From: SAR202 cluster bacterium bin87
Lineage (GTDB): Bacteria > Chloroflexota > Dehalococcoidia > Lucifugimonadales > UBA3495
Direction of reading: 5' to 3'
NCBI GenBank assembly: GCA_002238825.1
Contig: MPNC01000007.1
Span: 62,001 to 126,000 of the forward strand
Length of the DNA stretch: 64,000 nucleotides
The notes below the pieces were generated by a model. That model saw only the letters and a list, made by a program, of their open reading frames with translations. It made no database searches and was not told where the DNA came from. Positions 8,309 to 16,841 of this stretch are shown piece by piece. Positions within the stretch are counted from its first letter, which is position 1. Each line of letters opens with the position of its first letter. Both the position numbers and the translations under genes were made by a program.

Positions 8309-9601
8309 GTGGTCGCCGGTGGGATGGTCCGATCCTCAAGACCAGACAGACGCAAGCAAGTGAATCAAGACGGGGACCCTGAGTTGCTGAAAGCAAGCAT
8401 GGCATCCGTACGGAATTGGGTAACGGCGGGGATCCCTGCCGACCCGGACGTGGTGCTGTTTGCCATCCGGATCTCGGTCTGGGGCCGCTGGTTCATCTGG
8501 CTAGTGGCCGTGTTTCTCACCTCTTACCGTCCGAGCTTCTGGTATCCCGAGCACCCCGAATACCTGGTCATTTCGATCGTCTTGCTCGTGGTCAACGGCG
8601 CCGCCCACCACCGGGTCCGGACCAGCAGACCCATCACGTGGCGGTGGCTGCTGTTCCTTAGCTTCATGGATGTGGCCCTGACCACCTACGGCGTTGCCAT
8701 CAACGGCGGATTTTCCAGCTTCATCTTCGTTGCCTACTATCCGGCGGTCGCCGTGGTTCCTGTGGTCTTCTCATCTCTCCGCCTCAGTCTGGCCTGGACG
8801 ACGATCACGGCGGCAATCTACATCTCCGTTTGCCTCGCGACGGGCTCAGTGGACTTCGCCGCCGGCAATGACCTCGCGCTGGTGTCGAGGGTCGCGGTGT
8901 TGTACATCCTGGTGGTGGGAATCGGACTGATAACCCGGTTCGAGCGCTTCAGGTGGCAACGTTCGGTGGCGAGGGAACGCCAGATGCGCCAGGACCGCAT
9001 CGAGGTGTCCCAGCGGATTCACGACACCATCGCTCAGACGGCGTACATGATCGGCCTGGGGATTCACCACGCCAGACAGCTGGCCAGCGACTCCAACGAC
9101 GAACTGGTTGCCGCCCTTGACGCCACTGCGGAGCTGACGAGGTCAGCCATGTGGGAGATGAGAGGTCCCATCGACGCCGGCCAGATCGTTGAAGGCAGAG
9201 AGCTGGGGCGTGTCCTGTGGTCGCACTGCGCCACGTTTCAGAGAATCACCTCGGTGCCGGCCGAGATGTCGCAGTCAGGGACCGAGCCCCCGCTTTCCGC
9301 AGAGACCCGGGACGGGCTGTTCTCCATTGCCCATAACGCCTTGACCAACGCCTTCCTGCACGCGCGTCCAGGTAAAGTCCAGGTGCGGCTGGCCTTTGAG
9401 GCGGACCGGATCACGCTGTCCATTTCGGATGACGGGGTGGGTCTTCCCGTGGACTATGCGGAAAGGGGTCGCGGCTTCAGTGGCATGGAGACAGACGTAC
9501 AGCGGATGGGAGGCATTCTCACCGTGGAGAGTTCCAAAGGGGGAGGCGAGACCATCATTACTTGTGTGGTGCCGCGTGAAGCCAATCAAGGAGGAGCCTG
9601 A
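8309..9601 (+). CDS. NarL-type sensor histidine kinase, membrane-bound
   Basis: A 430-codon sensor kinase. After a basic start it has about five membrane segments between residues 50 and 210 (for example WGRWFIWLVAVFLTS, YLVISIVLLVVNG, ALVSRVAVLYILVVGIGLIT). A HisKA_3 dimerisation box follows, with the phospho-accepting histidine in QRIHDTIAQTAYMIGLG (His238), and then a HATPase domain with N box AHNALTNAFLHARPG, G1 DDGVGLP and G2 GFSGMETD. There is no recognisable extracellular sensor domain, so the signal is probably sensed in or near the membrane. The start is uncertain: GTG 8309, ATG 8324 and ATG 8399 are possible and none has a strong ribosome binding site. It is followed at once by its response regulator. 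Confidence 0.85.
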   Translation: MVAGGMVRSSRPDRRKQVNQDGDPELLKASMASVRNWVTAGIPADPDVVLFAIRISVWGRWFIWLVAVFLTSYRPSFWYPEHPEYLVISIVLLVVNGAAHHRVRTSRPITWRWLLFLSFMDVALTTYGVAINGGFSSFIFVAYYPAVAVVPVVFSSLRLSLAWTTITAAIYISVCLATGSVDFAAGNDLALVSRVAVLYILVVGIGLITRFERFRWQRSVARERQMRQDRIEVSQRIHDTIAQTAYMIGLGIHHARQLASDSNDELVAALDATAELTRSAMWEMRGPIDAGQIVEGRELGRVLWSHCATFQRITSVPAEMSQSGTEPPLSAETRDGLFSIAHNALTNAFLHARPGKVQVRLAFEADRITLSISDDGVGLPVDYAERGRGFSGMETDVQRMGGILTVESSKGGGETIITCVVPREANQGGA

Positions 9602-9602
9602 G

Positions 9603-10280
9603 GTGTCGCAGACGGATTTGATCAGGTTGATGCTGGTGGACGACCATCCCATAGTGTTGAGCGGTTTGCGCAACGTCCTGGAAGCATCGGGCCGCTTCGA
9701 CGTGGTGGCCCAGGCTCTCGACGGCGCGGAGGCCGTCCGCATCGCCCTGGCCGTGAAACCGGAGGTGATCATAATGGACGTGGTCATGCCGGAGAAAGAC
9801 GGAATTGATGCCTGCCGGGACATCATGGAAGCCCTTCCCGACACTCGGGTCCTGGTGCTGACGGCGTCGACCGAGGATGATGCGGTCATCCAGGCGATCG
9901 CGGCCGGCGCCGCGGGATTTGTTCAGAAATATTCGCCTCCCGAGGACTTGTTCGAAGCTGTCCAGGCGGTGGCCGAAGGTCGATTGCAGGTTCCTGACCA
10001 GGCAGTCAGAAAGGTCTTCAGCATGCTCCGCCACGGTCAGATTTCCCAGCCCCGCCGGGCTCTGGACAGCCTCACGCAACTGGAGCAGGAGGTCCTGAAG
10101 CTGTTTGCCACCGGGCGGAGCTACTCCCAGATCGCCGAGGCCAGGAGCAACAGTCCAGTGACTATCCGGAATACCATTTACCGCATCCAGAGCAAGCTGG
10201 GCATAGTGACCAAACCGGAACTCGTCATCTGGGCAGTGCGGAGCGGGCTGCTGGACGACTCCGCGGCGGAGGCCGAGTGA
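9603..10280 (+). CDS. NarL/FixJ-family response regulator
   Basis: A 225-residue DNA-binding response regulator. The receiver domain shows LMLVDDHP (acidic pair at residues 13-14), phospho-acceptor Asp59 in IIMDVVMPEKDG, and the switch Lys in GFVQKYS. The C-terminal LuxR-type helix-turn-helix is at about residues 155-215 (LTQLEQEVLKLFATG...IAEARSNSPVTIRNTIYRI). The GTG start at 9603 lies one base after the kinase stop, preceded by AAGGAGGA at a good distance, so the two genes are coupled. Its targets are unknown; the nearest candidate genes are the giant surface proteins that follow, of which the first is convergent to it. Confidence 0.92.
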   Translation: MSQTDLIRLMLVDDHPIVLSGLRNVLEASGRFDVVAQALDGAEAVRIALAVKPEVIIMDVVMPEKDGIDACRDIMEALPDTRVLVLTASTEDDAVIQAIAAGAAGFVQKYSPPEDLFEAVQAVAEGRLQVPDQAVRKVFSMLRHGQISQPRRALDSLTQLEQEVLKLFATGRSYSQIAEARSNSPVTIRNTIYRIQSKLGIVTKPELVIWAVRSGLLDDSAAEAE

Positions 10281-10283
10281 AAG

Positions 10284-10318
10284 CGGGCTCATCCGTGCCG
10301 TCGCCCACGATGAGCCCG
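10284..10318 (+). terminator. Stem-loop after the response regulator
   Basis: CGGGCTCAT (10284-10292) and ATGAGCCCG (10310-10318) form a perfect 9-bp stem with a 17-base loop, three bases after the response regulator stop. There is no T run, so termination may be weak or Rho-assisted. Confidence 0.5.
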
Positions 10319-10453
10319 ATGTCTCCCGGGCAGTCCTGCGCCAGCGCCGCGTCCAATCGAACCCCTATCGTCCCCTCTGCGTCGCGAGCGGAAATGACCA
10401 TGCTGTCTGCCGTTCATCGACCCGGGCGCTTCCGGGCCCACCACCGGCCTCAA

Positions 10454-13400
10454 CTAATTCTCACGGCAGTAGAGGCCCGATAGTCTCGACCAGGTGCCCC
10501 AGATGTTGTCCTCCCGGGCGCGGATACGGATGGTTAACCCCGCTCGGCCGTCGACTGGGTTCATCGTCACGCTCCCATGCAGGTCGACGTATCCGCCGTC
10601 AGACACGAACCGATGGGTAACCCGTTCTATTCCTTCCTGCGGAGTGATGTGGGCCTGCCACTCGTCAATGTCCCCGTGGGACTTATCGTTGGGACCGCCC
10701 CAAATGACCAGGATAGGCAGCGTGGTGCGGCAGGAATCCAGCGTTAGGTGATTATGCCTTGCTTCGGGATGGTTCCGGGTGCCGGTGCGGTCCAACCAGT
10801 AAGACGACAGCGTCCCCACGTTCAACGATTCGGAGCCCTCGGGCCCGGGGGTGGATTGGGAATCGGTGGAACCCATAGGCGTGCCCCTGCCAGTGGTCCA
10901 GGCAACCCCCGTCCCCACCTGGTTCACCGACGCCACCGCCACCTCGTAGGTACTCCCGTTGCGCAACCCGCTGATCGTCTGCACCCGCAGGGACGGATTC
11001 GATCGGGACACGTTGGTCCACGATGATCCCCCCTCCGGTCGGTACCGCACCCGGTATCCGGTCACCGGGGCCCTTGGGTCCTCCTGCAGCGGCGGGTCCC
11101 ACTCCAATCCGAGGATGCCGTCGCCCGGATGCACCGTCAGTTCCGCGGGCGGAAGAGGCATCGACGCCGACCCTTCCGGCGTGGCGGTGTCGCGGGACGC
11201 CGGACCATCCAATGCTTCCCGCACCGCGCGCACCTCAAAGAGGTACGTCGTGTCGTTCACCAGGTTTCGCACCGTGTATGACGTCGTGGTCCACCGGCTG
11301 TTCGGTATCCTCGTCCAGTCTGGGTTCCACTCGGCCTCCGGCAGGTTAACCCGGTATCGATACTGGTACTGGGTGATGGAGTCGTCCACCGAAGCGTCCC
11401 AGCTCAGCATCGCCCGTCGGTCCTGGGAGGAAGTCGCAGCGAAGTTCGCCGGCGCGGCCAGGCGACCCCGGGGCTTCTGCATAACCCCACGCCCCGGGCC
11501 CCCGTCCGTGCCTCGCATGGCGCGCAACTCCACGGTGTAGAGCGCATTGTTGGTCAACCCGGACAGGATGTGTGACGTGGTGGTTGACCCGCTTCCCGTG
11601 AGGTTCGTCCAGTCCGGGTTCCAGTCACCGTCGGATGGGTTCCGGTAGCGGTACTGGTATCCGGTGATGGTGATGTCGTTGGGATCATCCCAGCTCAAAG
11701 CGATCTGGCCGTCGCCTGCCCAAGTTGCGTCAAGTCCGCGAGGCGCCCTCAGCTGTCCCCGCGGCACGGCCTGCACTTCGTCCTCGTTACCGGATTCGTC
11801 CCGGGCGTTCCTGGTGTACACCGGCCGGACCTGTAGGGTGTACTCGATGCCGTTGGTCAGGCTCCGGAGCCGGTACGACATGGTGTACGCATTGCTGCCC
11901 GGGATGTTCCGCCAGTTCGGGTTCCACCCGGTGTCCCCCGTGTTCCGGTACCGGTACTGGTACCTGGTCACCGTGTGGCTGGTGATCCGGTCCCATTCAA
12001 GAGTCACCTGACGGTTCCCCGGCGTGGCCCGGAAGTTGTGCAGATCCGAAGCGTGATCCACTGTCCGGTTGGTGAAGGAGGCCGCCTTCGCGCCGCTCAG
12101 GTCCTGGATCGGGTTCGTGATCGGCACCTGGTAGGACAACGTGACATTCTGGCCCCGCTCAACCGCTGCTCCAAGGGTCAGCTCCACCTCGGCGCCGCTG
12201 ATCGAAACCCCAATAGGGTTGGCGCCGCTTCCGCCGCCCACATTTACGGTGAAAGCGCTGTTGGACGGCGCTGTGGCGTTCAGAGGCTCGCTGTAGGTCA
12301 ACGTCAGGATCTGGCCGGCCACCTCGGCCTTCTCCAGCATGGGCTTCAGCGTGTCGACCTTGTGGTCCGAAAGTGGTTCCCGGGCGCCGTGGATCAGTAG
12401 GGCGGCTACCTGCTGGCCCGGGTCCGCGTGCGCGAACCTGATGGCGCCGCCGTTCAGGCGCAGCGAGTTTGCGCCCCACGATATGCCATCGTAGTCGTCG
12501 CCGTCCCCGGACTGCACCGCGTACGTGAAGACCAGCCTTTTCGAATTGGAGCCCCGGGAATAAGCCGCCAGGCGGGTCTGGCCACCCAGCTCAAATTCAA
12601 ACTGAGGCGCGCCGGTCACCGACACCGCTCCGTTGAACTCCACCATGAATAGAATGCCGTCGCCGGCTTTGTAGTATCCGTTAACCGGCGCCGGGGTCGC
12701 CTCAATCTGCGACACCCTCAGCGTGTCGTTGTCCCGGATTGTCACCGTTGCCCGGTTCGCGCCTTGCGGCGGCATCGCGACGGCATAACTGGTTCCTGGC
12801 GAATGGCCGAAATATACGTCGAAGGTTTCGTCGCCCTCATACTCCTGATCGTCGATCGTCTGGACCTGGTACCTGGAGGTTTGCGTGTAGGTGTCATTGC
12901 CCAGGTCAGTCCAACCCTGGGCGGGAAACGAGACATCCCGGTTGATGTGGGTGTAGTCAACGCCGGTCGTGGCTGTTCCGTCCGCGGTCAGGGCCGAAGC
13001 GCGGACAGGGTCACGGGGCCTCGCCACTCCGGCGCCGGTTCTGGCGACCATGCCGGCATCCAGGACAGATCCCTCCTCAACGGTCAAGCCCGTGGACTGC
13101 TGATGGGATACTTGTGCAGTGGGGCCCGTGGTCGGCACCTTCACCTGCACCGTGGCCGAGTTGCGGGGCGCCAGCATTGGAACTTGGGTGTAATCTCCCA
13201 ATACGGTGACCGTCAGGTCTCCGCTGGTGTTGCCACGATAGTTGCTGTTCAAAAAGTGGTCCGCCGATGCTTGATCTCCAGAGAAGAAAAATTCGACGAC
13301 GGTTTGTGGGGAGTAAGTGTCGCTTTGGGTTATCCTGACCGGCACCAAGAGAATATCGGAGTTTGCGATGGAGCGCGTCAACCGGTACCTCGCGCGGGCA

Positions 13401-15421
13401 ATGCCGGGCGTCATATCGGGTTGCAGCGCCTCGATACCGATCCGGGGGATCCTGCTGTAGTTGCGCACCGAGCGGTCCGTGATAGCCGCCAGGTCGTTTC
13501 CGGCCGCGTCCTCCAGCTTCGAGCCGCTGCCGGGCACGGCGTAGCTCACCTTGACGTCGGCGTCGTTATGCGCGATGGGCGTACCCAGCGTCAGCGTCAC
13601 CGTGCTGCCGTTCACCTTCACCGGGTCAATCGCGTCCAGAGCCACCTCCGCCTCGGACCCGCCGGAGGGCGTCGCCTCAACCGTGAACGCCGAGCCGGAC
13701 GGCTCTGACGAAATCCGCATCGCCTCATTCATGGTCAGCGTGAGGGTCCTGCCATTGGCCGCCAGCACCGCCGGGTCGGTCACCACCAGAGCGGGAGCAA
13801 CGGTGTCAGCAAGTTCGTTGACCACTCGCTTCCCGCTGAAGCTCGCCGCCTGGTTGCCGGCCACGTCCACCACCTTGTTAGCCGTGCCGTCGCTCGGCTT
13901 GCTGTAGGAAACCTTGATGTTGGTGTCCGACGTCGTGATGGCGGCCGCCGCCGCCAGCGTCAGCGTCACCATGTTGCCTGAAATGGACGGGGCGGTGCTG
14001 CTCAGCGTCACGGTGTCGTCGTTGGCGCCTTTGGTCACCGAGAATCGAGAATTTGGCAACGACGCCGCTGCGCCCAGCTTTTCATCGAAGGCGATCACCA
14101 GCGACGTTCCGTTGACCCAAGCCTCGACGAACACCGGTCCGCCGGTGTCCTCGCTGATATAGACCATGCGCTCTCTGAAATTCGCCCAGTCCTCCGCTGT
14201 TGTATCAAAGTAGTAGGTCGTGCTGGTCCCCGTCCACAGGGCAAATTTCGACAGGGGGTAATGTTTCCCGCAAACATACAGGCCCAGCGCCTCTTTGTCG
14301 GCAGCGGCCAGGGCCTGGTCAAACACTACAACCAGGCCCTGCTTGAGCGCTCCCGTCAGGCCCGTCCCGATGGATGTTATCGTGTACCCTGCGGAGGTCG
14401 TGGTGGTCGCGAACGTCGGGTCGTCCAGAGTTCCCGCACTTCTGCTGCTGCTGTGGCCATAGTAGTTCCGCGTACCCACCGTGAAAGGTCCTACCGTTAC
14501 CCGCCTGGCGTCTTCGATCAGGATGGCGCCGGATGTCAGTGTGGGCGCAGGGCACCGGGACGGGGTCACGATGTCCTCGGTGATGTAGATAGTGCGCTCG
14601 CTGAAGTTCGTCCAGTCCTCCGCTGTTGTATCCAAGTAGTAGGTCGTGCTGGTTCCTGTCCACAGGACAAATTTCGACAGGGGGTAGTGTTTTCCACAAA
14701 CATACAGGGCCAGCGCCTTTTTGTCGGCAGCCACCAGGGCATTGTCAAATACGACAACCAGGCCCTGTTTGAGCGCTCCCGTCAGGCCGGTCCCGATGGT
14801 GGTGATGGTGTATTCCGTAGTGGTGGTGGTGGTCGCGAACCTCGCGTAGTCCAGGGTTCCCGCGCCTCCGCTGCTGCTGTAGCCATAGTAGGCCCGCGAA
14901 CCCGTCATGAACTGTCCTACGCCGACCCGTCTCGCGCCTTGGATCGGGGTGGCGCCGCTATTCAGGGCAGGTTCAGGGCATTGGGACGCGGCCGGGCGGT
15001 TGATCACGTCGCCGGACCCATTCCCTCCGTACGCCAGTTGGACTTGTGCATCAAAATCCGCCGGAGCGCCGCCGGAGCCGGTTTCCTGTCCCATGCTTCT
15101 CGCCAGCAGCCGTTCGGTGGATCCGACGCCGGCGCTCTGAGCGTGGGCAGGTTGTCCGTTGCCGGGCATCGTCAGCGCCAGGGCGGCCGCGAGCAGGAGC
15201 AGCGCCGCTGCTGGCACGGCCCGGGCCGGCAATGCCGACGCGCGGCCAGTGCGGGAACTCGCCTGCCGTCTGCCGCAAACATCCCCCACCTTTGCGCTAT
15301 TGCGGCGGTCGCGGCGGTGACGCAGCCGCTCGGACAACCTGCCGCCGGCAACCGACAATTGGGGGCGGATGGACGACAGGAGGGACCCCAGTAAGCAAAA
15401 CAGCTTCGTATACCTATTCAT
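10454..15421 (-). CDS. Giant secreted FN3/SWM/Calx-beta surface protein, 1655 aa
   Basis: A putative secreted or surface protein. The N-terminus has an unusually long basic leader (residues 1-65), then a hydrophobic stretch (66-84) ending PAHAQ near 95, a signal-peptidase-like site. Next come two near-identical domains of about 142 residues (148-289 and 290-431), each with CPxP...YVCGKHYPLSKF and a YYxDTTAEDW motif. Then two SWM-type repeats (about 430-650; FVEAWVNGTSLVIAFDEKL), a Calx-beta-like region (TADGTATTGVDYTHI...TIDDQEYEGDETFDVYF), another SWM repeat, about five FN3 modules (RATPGNRQVTLEWD, YQYRYRN, YTLQVRPV) and a unique C-terminal 90 residues. No LPXTG or clear membrane anchor is seen. 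Start: ATG 15421 with GGAAGG nine bases before. It is paralogous to the divergent gene at 16842. The role is probably adhesion or cell-surface structure, which is inferred. Confidence 0.85.
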   Translation of the reverse strand: MNRYTKLFCLLGSLLSSIRPQLSVAGGRLSERLRHRRDRRNSAKVGDVCGRRQASSRTGRASALPARAVPAAALLLLAAALALTMPGNGQPAHAQSAGVGSTERLLARSMGQETGSGGAPADFDAQVQLAYGGNGSGDVINRPAASQCPEPALNSGATPIQGARRVGVGQFMTGSRAYYGYSSSGGAGTLDYARFATTTTTTEYTITTIGTGLTGALKQGLVVVFDNALVAADKKALALYVCGKHYPLSKFVLWTGTSTTYYLDTTAEDWTNFSERTIYITEDIVTPSRCPAPTLTSGAILIEDARRVTVGPFTVGTRNYYGHSSSRSAGTLDDPTFATTTTSAGYTITSIGTGLTGALKQGLVVVFDQALAAADKEALGLYVCGKHYPLSKFALWTGTSTTYYFDTTAEDWANFRERMVYISEDTGGPVFVEAWVNGTSLVIAFDEKLGAAASLPNSRFSVTKGANDDTVTLSSTAPSISGNMVTLTLAAAAAITTSDTNIKVSYSKPSDGTANKVVDVAGNQAASFSGKRVVNELADTVAPALVVTDPAVLAANGRTLTLTMNEAMRISSEPSGSAFTVEATPSGGSEAEVALDAIDPVKVNGSTVTLTLGTPIAHNDADVKVSYAVPGSGSKLEDAAGNDLAAITDRSVRNYSRIPRIGIEALQPDMTPGIARARYRLTRSIANSDILLVPVRITQSDTYSPQTVVEFFFSGDQASADHFLNSNYRGNTSGDLTVTVLGDYTQVPMLAPRNSATVQVKVPTTGPTAQVSHQQSTGLTVEEGSVLDAGMVARTGAGVARPRDPVRASALTADGTATTGVDYTHINRDVSFPAQGWTDLGNDTYTQTSRYQVQTIDDQEYEGDETFDVYFGHSPGTSYAVAMPPQGANRATVTIRDNDTLRVSQIEATPAPVNGYYKAGDGILFMVEFNGAVSVTGAPQFEFELGGQTRLAAYSRGSNSKRLVFTYAVQSGDGDDYDGISWGANSLRLNGGAIRFAHADPGQQVAALLIHGAREPLSDHKVDTLKPMLEKAEVAGQILTLTYSEPLNATAPSNSAFTVNVGGGSGANPIGVSISGAEVELTLGAAVERGQNVTLSYQVPITNPIQDLSGAKAASFTNRTVDHASDLHNFRATPGNRQVTLEWDRITSHTVTRYQYRYRNTGDTGWNPNWRNIPGSNAYTMSYRLRSLTNGIEYTLQVRPVYTRNARDESGNEDEVQAVPRGQLRAPRGLDATWAGDGQIALSWDDPNDITITGYQYRYRNPSDGDWNPDWTNLTGSGSTTTSHILSGLTNNALYTVELRAMRGTDGGPGRGVMQKPRGRLAAPANFAATSSQDRRAMLSWDASVDDSITQYQYRYRVNLPEAEWNPDWTRIPNSRWTTTSYTVRNLVNDTTYLFEVRAVREALDGPASRDTATPEGSASMPLPPAELTVHPGDGILGLEWDPPLQEDPRAPVTGYRVRYRPEGGSSWTNVSRSNPSLRVQTISGLRNGSTYEVAVASVNQVGTGVAWTTGRGTPMGSTDSQSTPGPEGSESLNVGTLSSYWLDRTGTRNHPEARHNHLTLDSCRTTLPILVIWGGPNDKSHGDIDEWQAHITPQEGIERVTHRFVSDGGYVDLHGSVTMNPVDGRAGLTIRIRAREDNIWGTWSRLSGLYCREN
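14127..14982 (-). repeat. Tandem duplication of about 427 bp inside the giant gene
   Basis: The two CPxP/GKHYPLSKF domains of the preceding entry are encoded by two adjacent units (about 14555-14982 and 14127-14554). They match at most nucleotide positions, including silent ones: both carry gtcctccgctgttgtatc and acatacaggsccagcgcc. This is a recent in-frame duplication. The paralogous gene at 16842 has only one such domain. Confidence 0.75.
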
Positions 15422-16392
15422 TTTGTATCCTTCCGATCTCTTCTATTGCGCCTTTGGCCGGTTCGCATCGCCGGTGTGCGACATATCGGCGCACACTGAC
15501 GCTGCGGCTCACCGGCCGAGACGCGTCTGCTTTTGTATTGCGCTTTTCGCCGTTACACGCCCTCGTGTGCGGCATAGCGCGGAAAACCTGCGTTGGTGGC
15601 TTATTAGCCACGCACTGTTTCATACGATAACTGGCCGTTCGCCGTCGCAAAAGGTTCGCATATACCTCTTGTGCCTGGTCTTTTTCGTTAGTTTGCGATC
15701 AGCATTCCGTCTAATCGGCCGGGTACGTTGCGCTCCGATGTCGCCTGGACCATGGCGCAAGTCCACTCGATCCCCGTTGTCCGCTGGGCAGCGCCCGCAG
15801 GAGCGCGTGACCTTCGTTCCGGTGGCGGCGGTGAAACCTTCGAAAATGTCCTGCTCGCAACGGATGCCGCCGCGACGGCGCTCTGGGGTTCTCAGGCTGT
15901 CATCGCGAGGAGCGAAGCGAAGTGGCAATCTCGTGGAGTGAGCGTTGGCGCCGCCGGCAGCGAGATTGTCGCGCTTCCCGGTGAGGGGGCCGCCGCCGGC
16001 TGCATCCTGGATCATGAGCTCCGGCCCAGGCTTGCATGGGCGGCTACCGCTGGCCCGCCGCAACCGGGCTCGGGTCGGAGAAAGTCGACGCGGAGCCGGG
16101 CAAGCAGCAAGTCCGCACCCGGGCTGAACGAGTGGTCACTACCATCGCCCGACAAACTCCACGGGAGCCATCCTGCCCCCCCGCCCGCGCGCGACGCGCG
16201 CCCATTCCCGGACGGCTTCAGACCACAGATTGCCGGCGCAAGTTAGCGATGCGCTCCACAAAAAATGGTAGAAAAATACCAGTCGGATTGGTACTTTCGA
16301 ACCTTACGCAACGGCGGAGCGACGGCTACACTCGTCGGCAGACTCAGGCGGATAAGCCACCGGCTCCGGCATGCGGCGATAAGCCCCATGCG
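15422..16392. other. Non-coding region between divergent giant genes
   Basis: Nearly 1 kb without a convincing gene, presumably holding the promoter of the leftward giant gene. A REP-type hairpin lies at about 15899-15985 (catcgcgaggagcgaagcg ... gcgagattgtcgcgcttcc). An AT-richer patch at 16255-16305 includes ggtagaaaaataccagtcgg, a short palindrome-like segment. Confidence 0.45.
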
Positions 16393-16793
16393 CCGGCTCG
16401 TACATGACTTCATATGTCGGTTTGTATGTGACCGTATGCCGGCCTCGCGTCTGACACGTCCCCCGGCTCGTATGTGACTCATACCCCCGCCTGTGCCTGG
16501 CCCATATGCCGGCCTCGTCCCTGACCCGTCTCCCGGCTCGTATGTGACTCATACCCCCGCCTGTGCCTGGCCCGTATGCCGGCCTCGCCCCTGACCCATC
16601 TCCCGGCTCGTATGTGACTCATACCCCCGCCTGTGCCTGGCCCGTATGCCGGCCTCGCGCCTGACACGTCTCCCGGCTCGTATGTGACTCATACCCCCGC
16701 CTGTGCCTGGCCCATATGCCGGCCTCGCGCCTGACACGTCTCCCGGCTCGTATGTGACTCATACCCCCGCCTGTGCCTGGCCCATATGCCGGG
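16393..16793. repeat. 70-bp tandem minisatellite, 5.7 copies
   Basis: Units start at 16393 (diverged), 16463, 16533, 16603, 16673 and 16743 (partial), each opening CCGGCTCGTATGTGACTCAT, with exactly 70-base spacing. The inner units differ at only a few positions. The units are contiguous with no unique spacers, so this is not a CRISPR. The last copy ends about 50 bases before the start of the rightward giant gene, so the array occupies its 5' leader or promoter region. Confidence 0.95.
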
Positions 16794-16841
16794 TTTGTAC
16801 CGGAATGAATCTCGATAACGCGGAAGCGAGTGGGTATTACC

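Noticed and set aside
16393-16793. Regular repeats that could be taken for a CRISPR array
   Set aside because: The 70-bp units are contiguous and nearly identical along their full length, with no unique spacers and no cas genes nearby.
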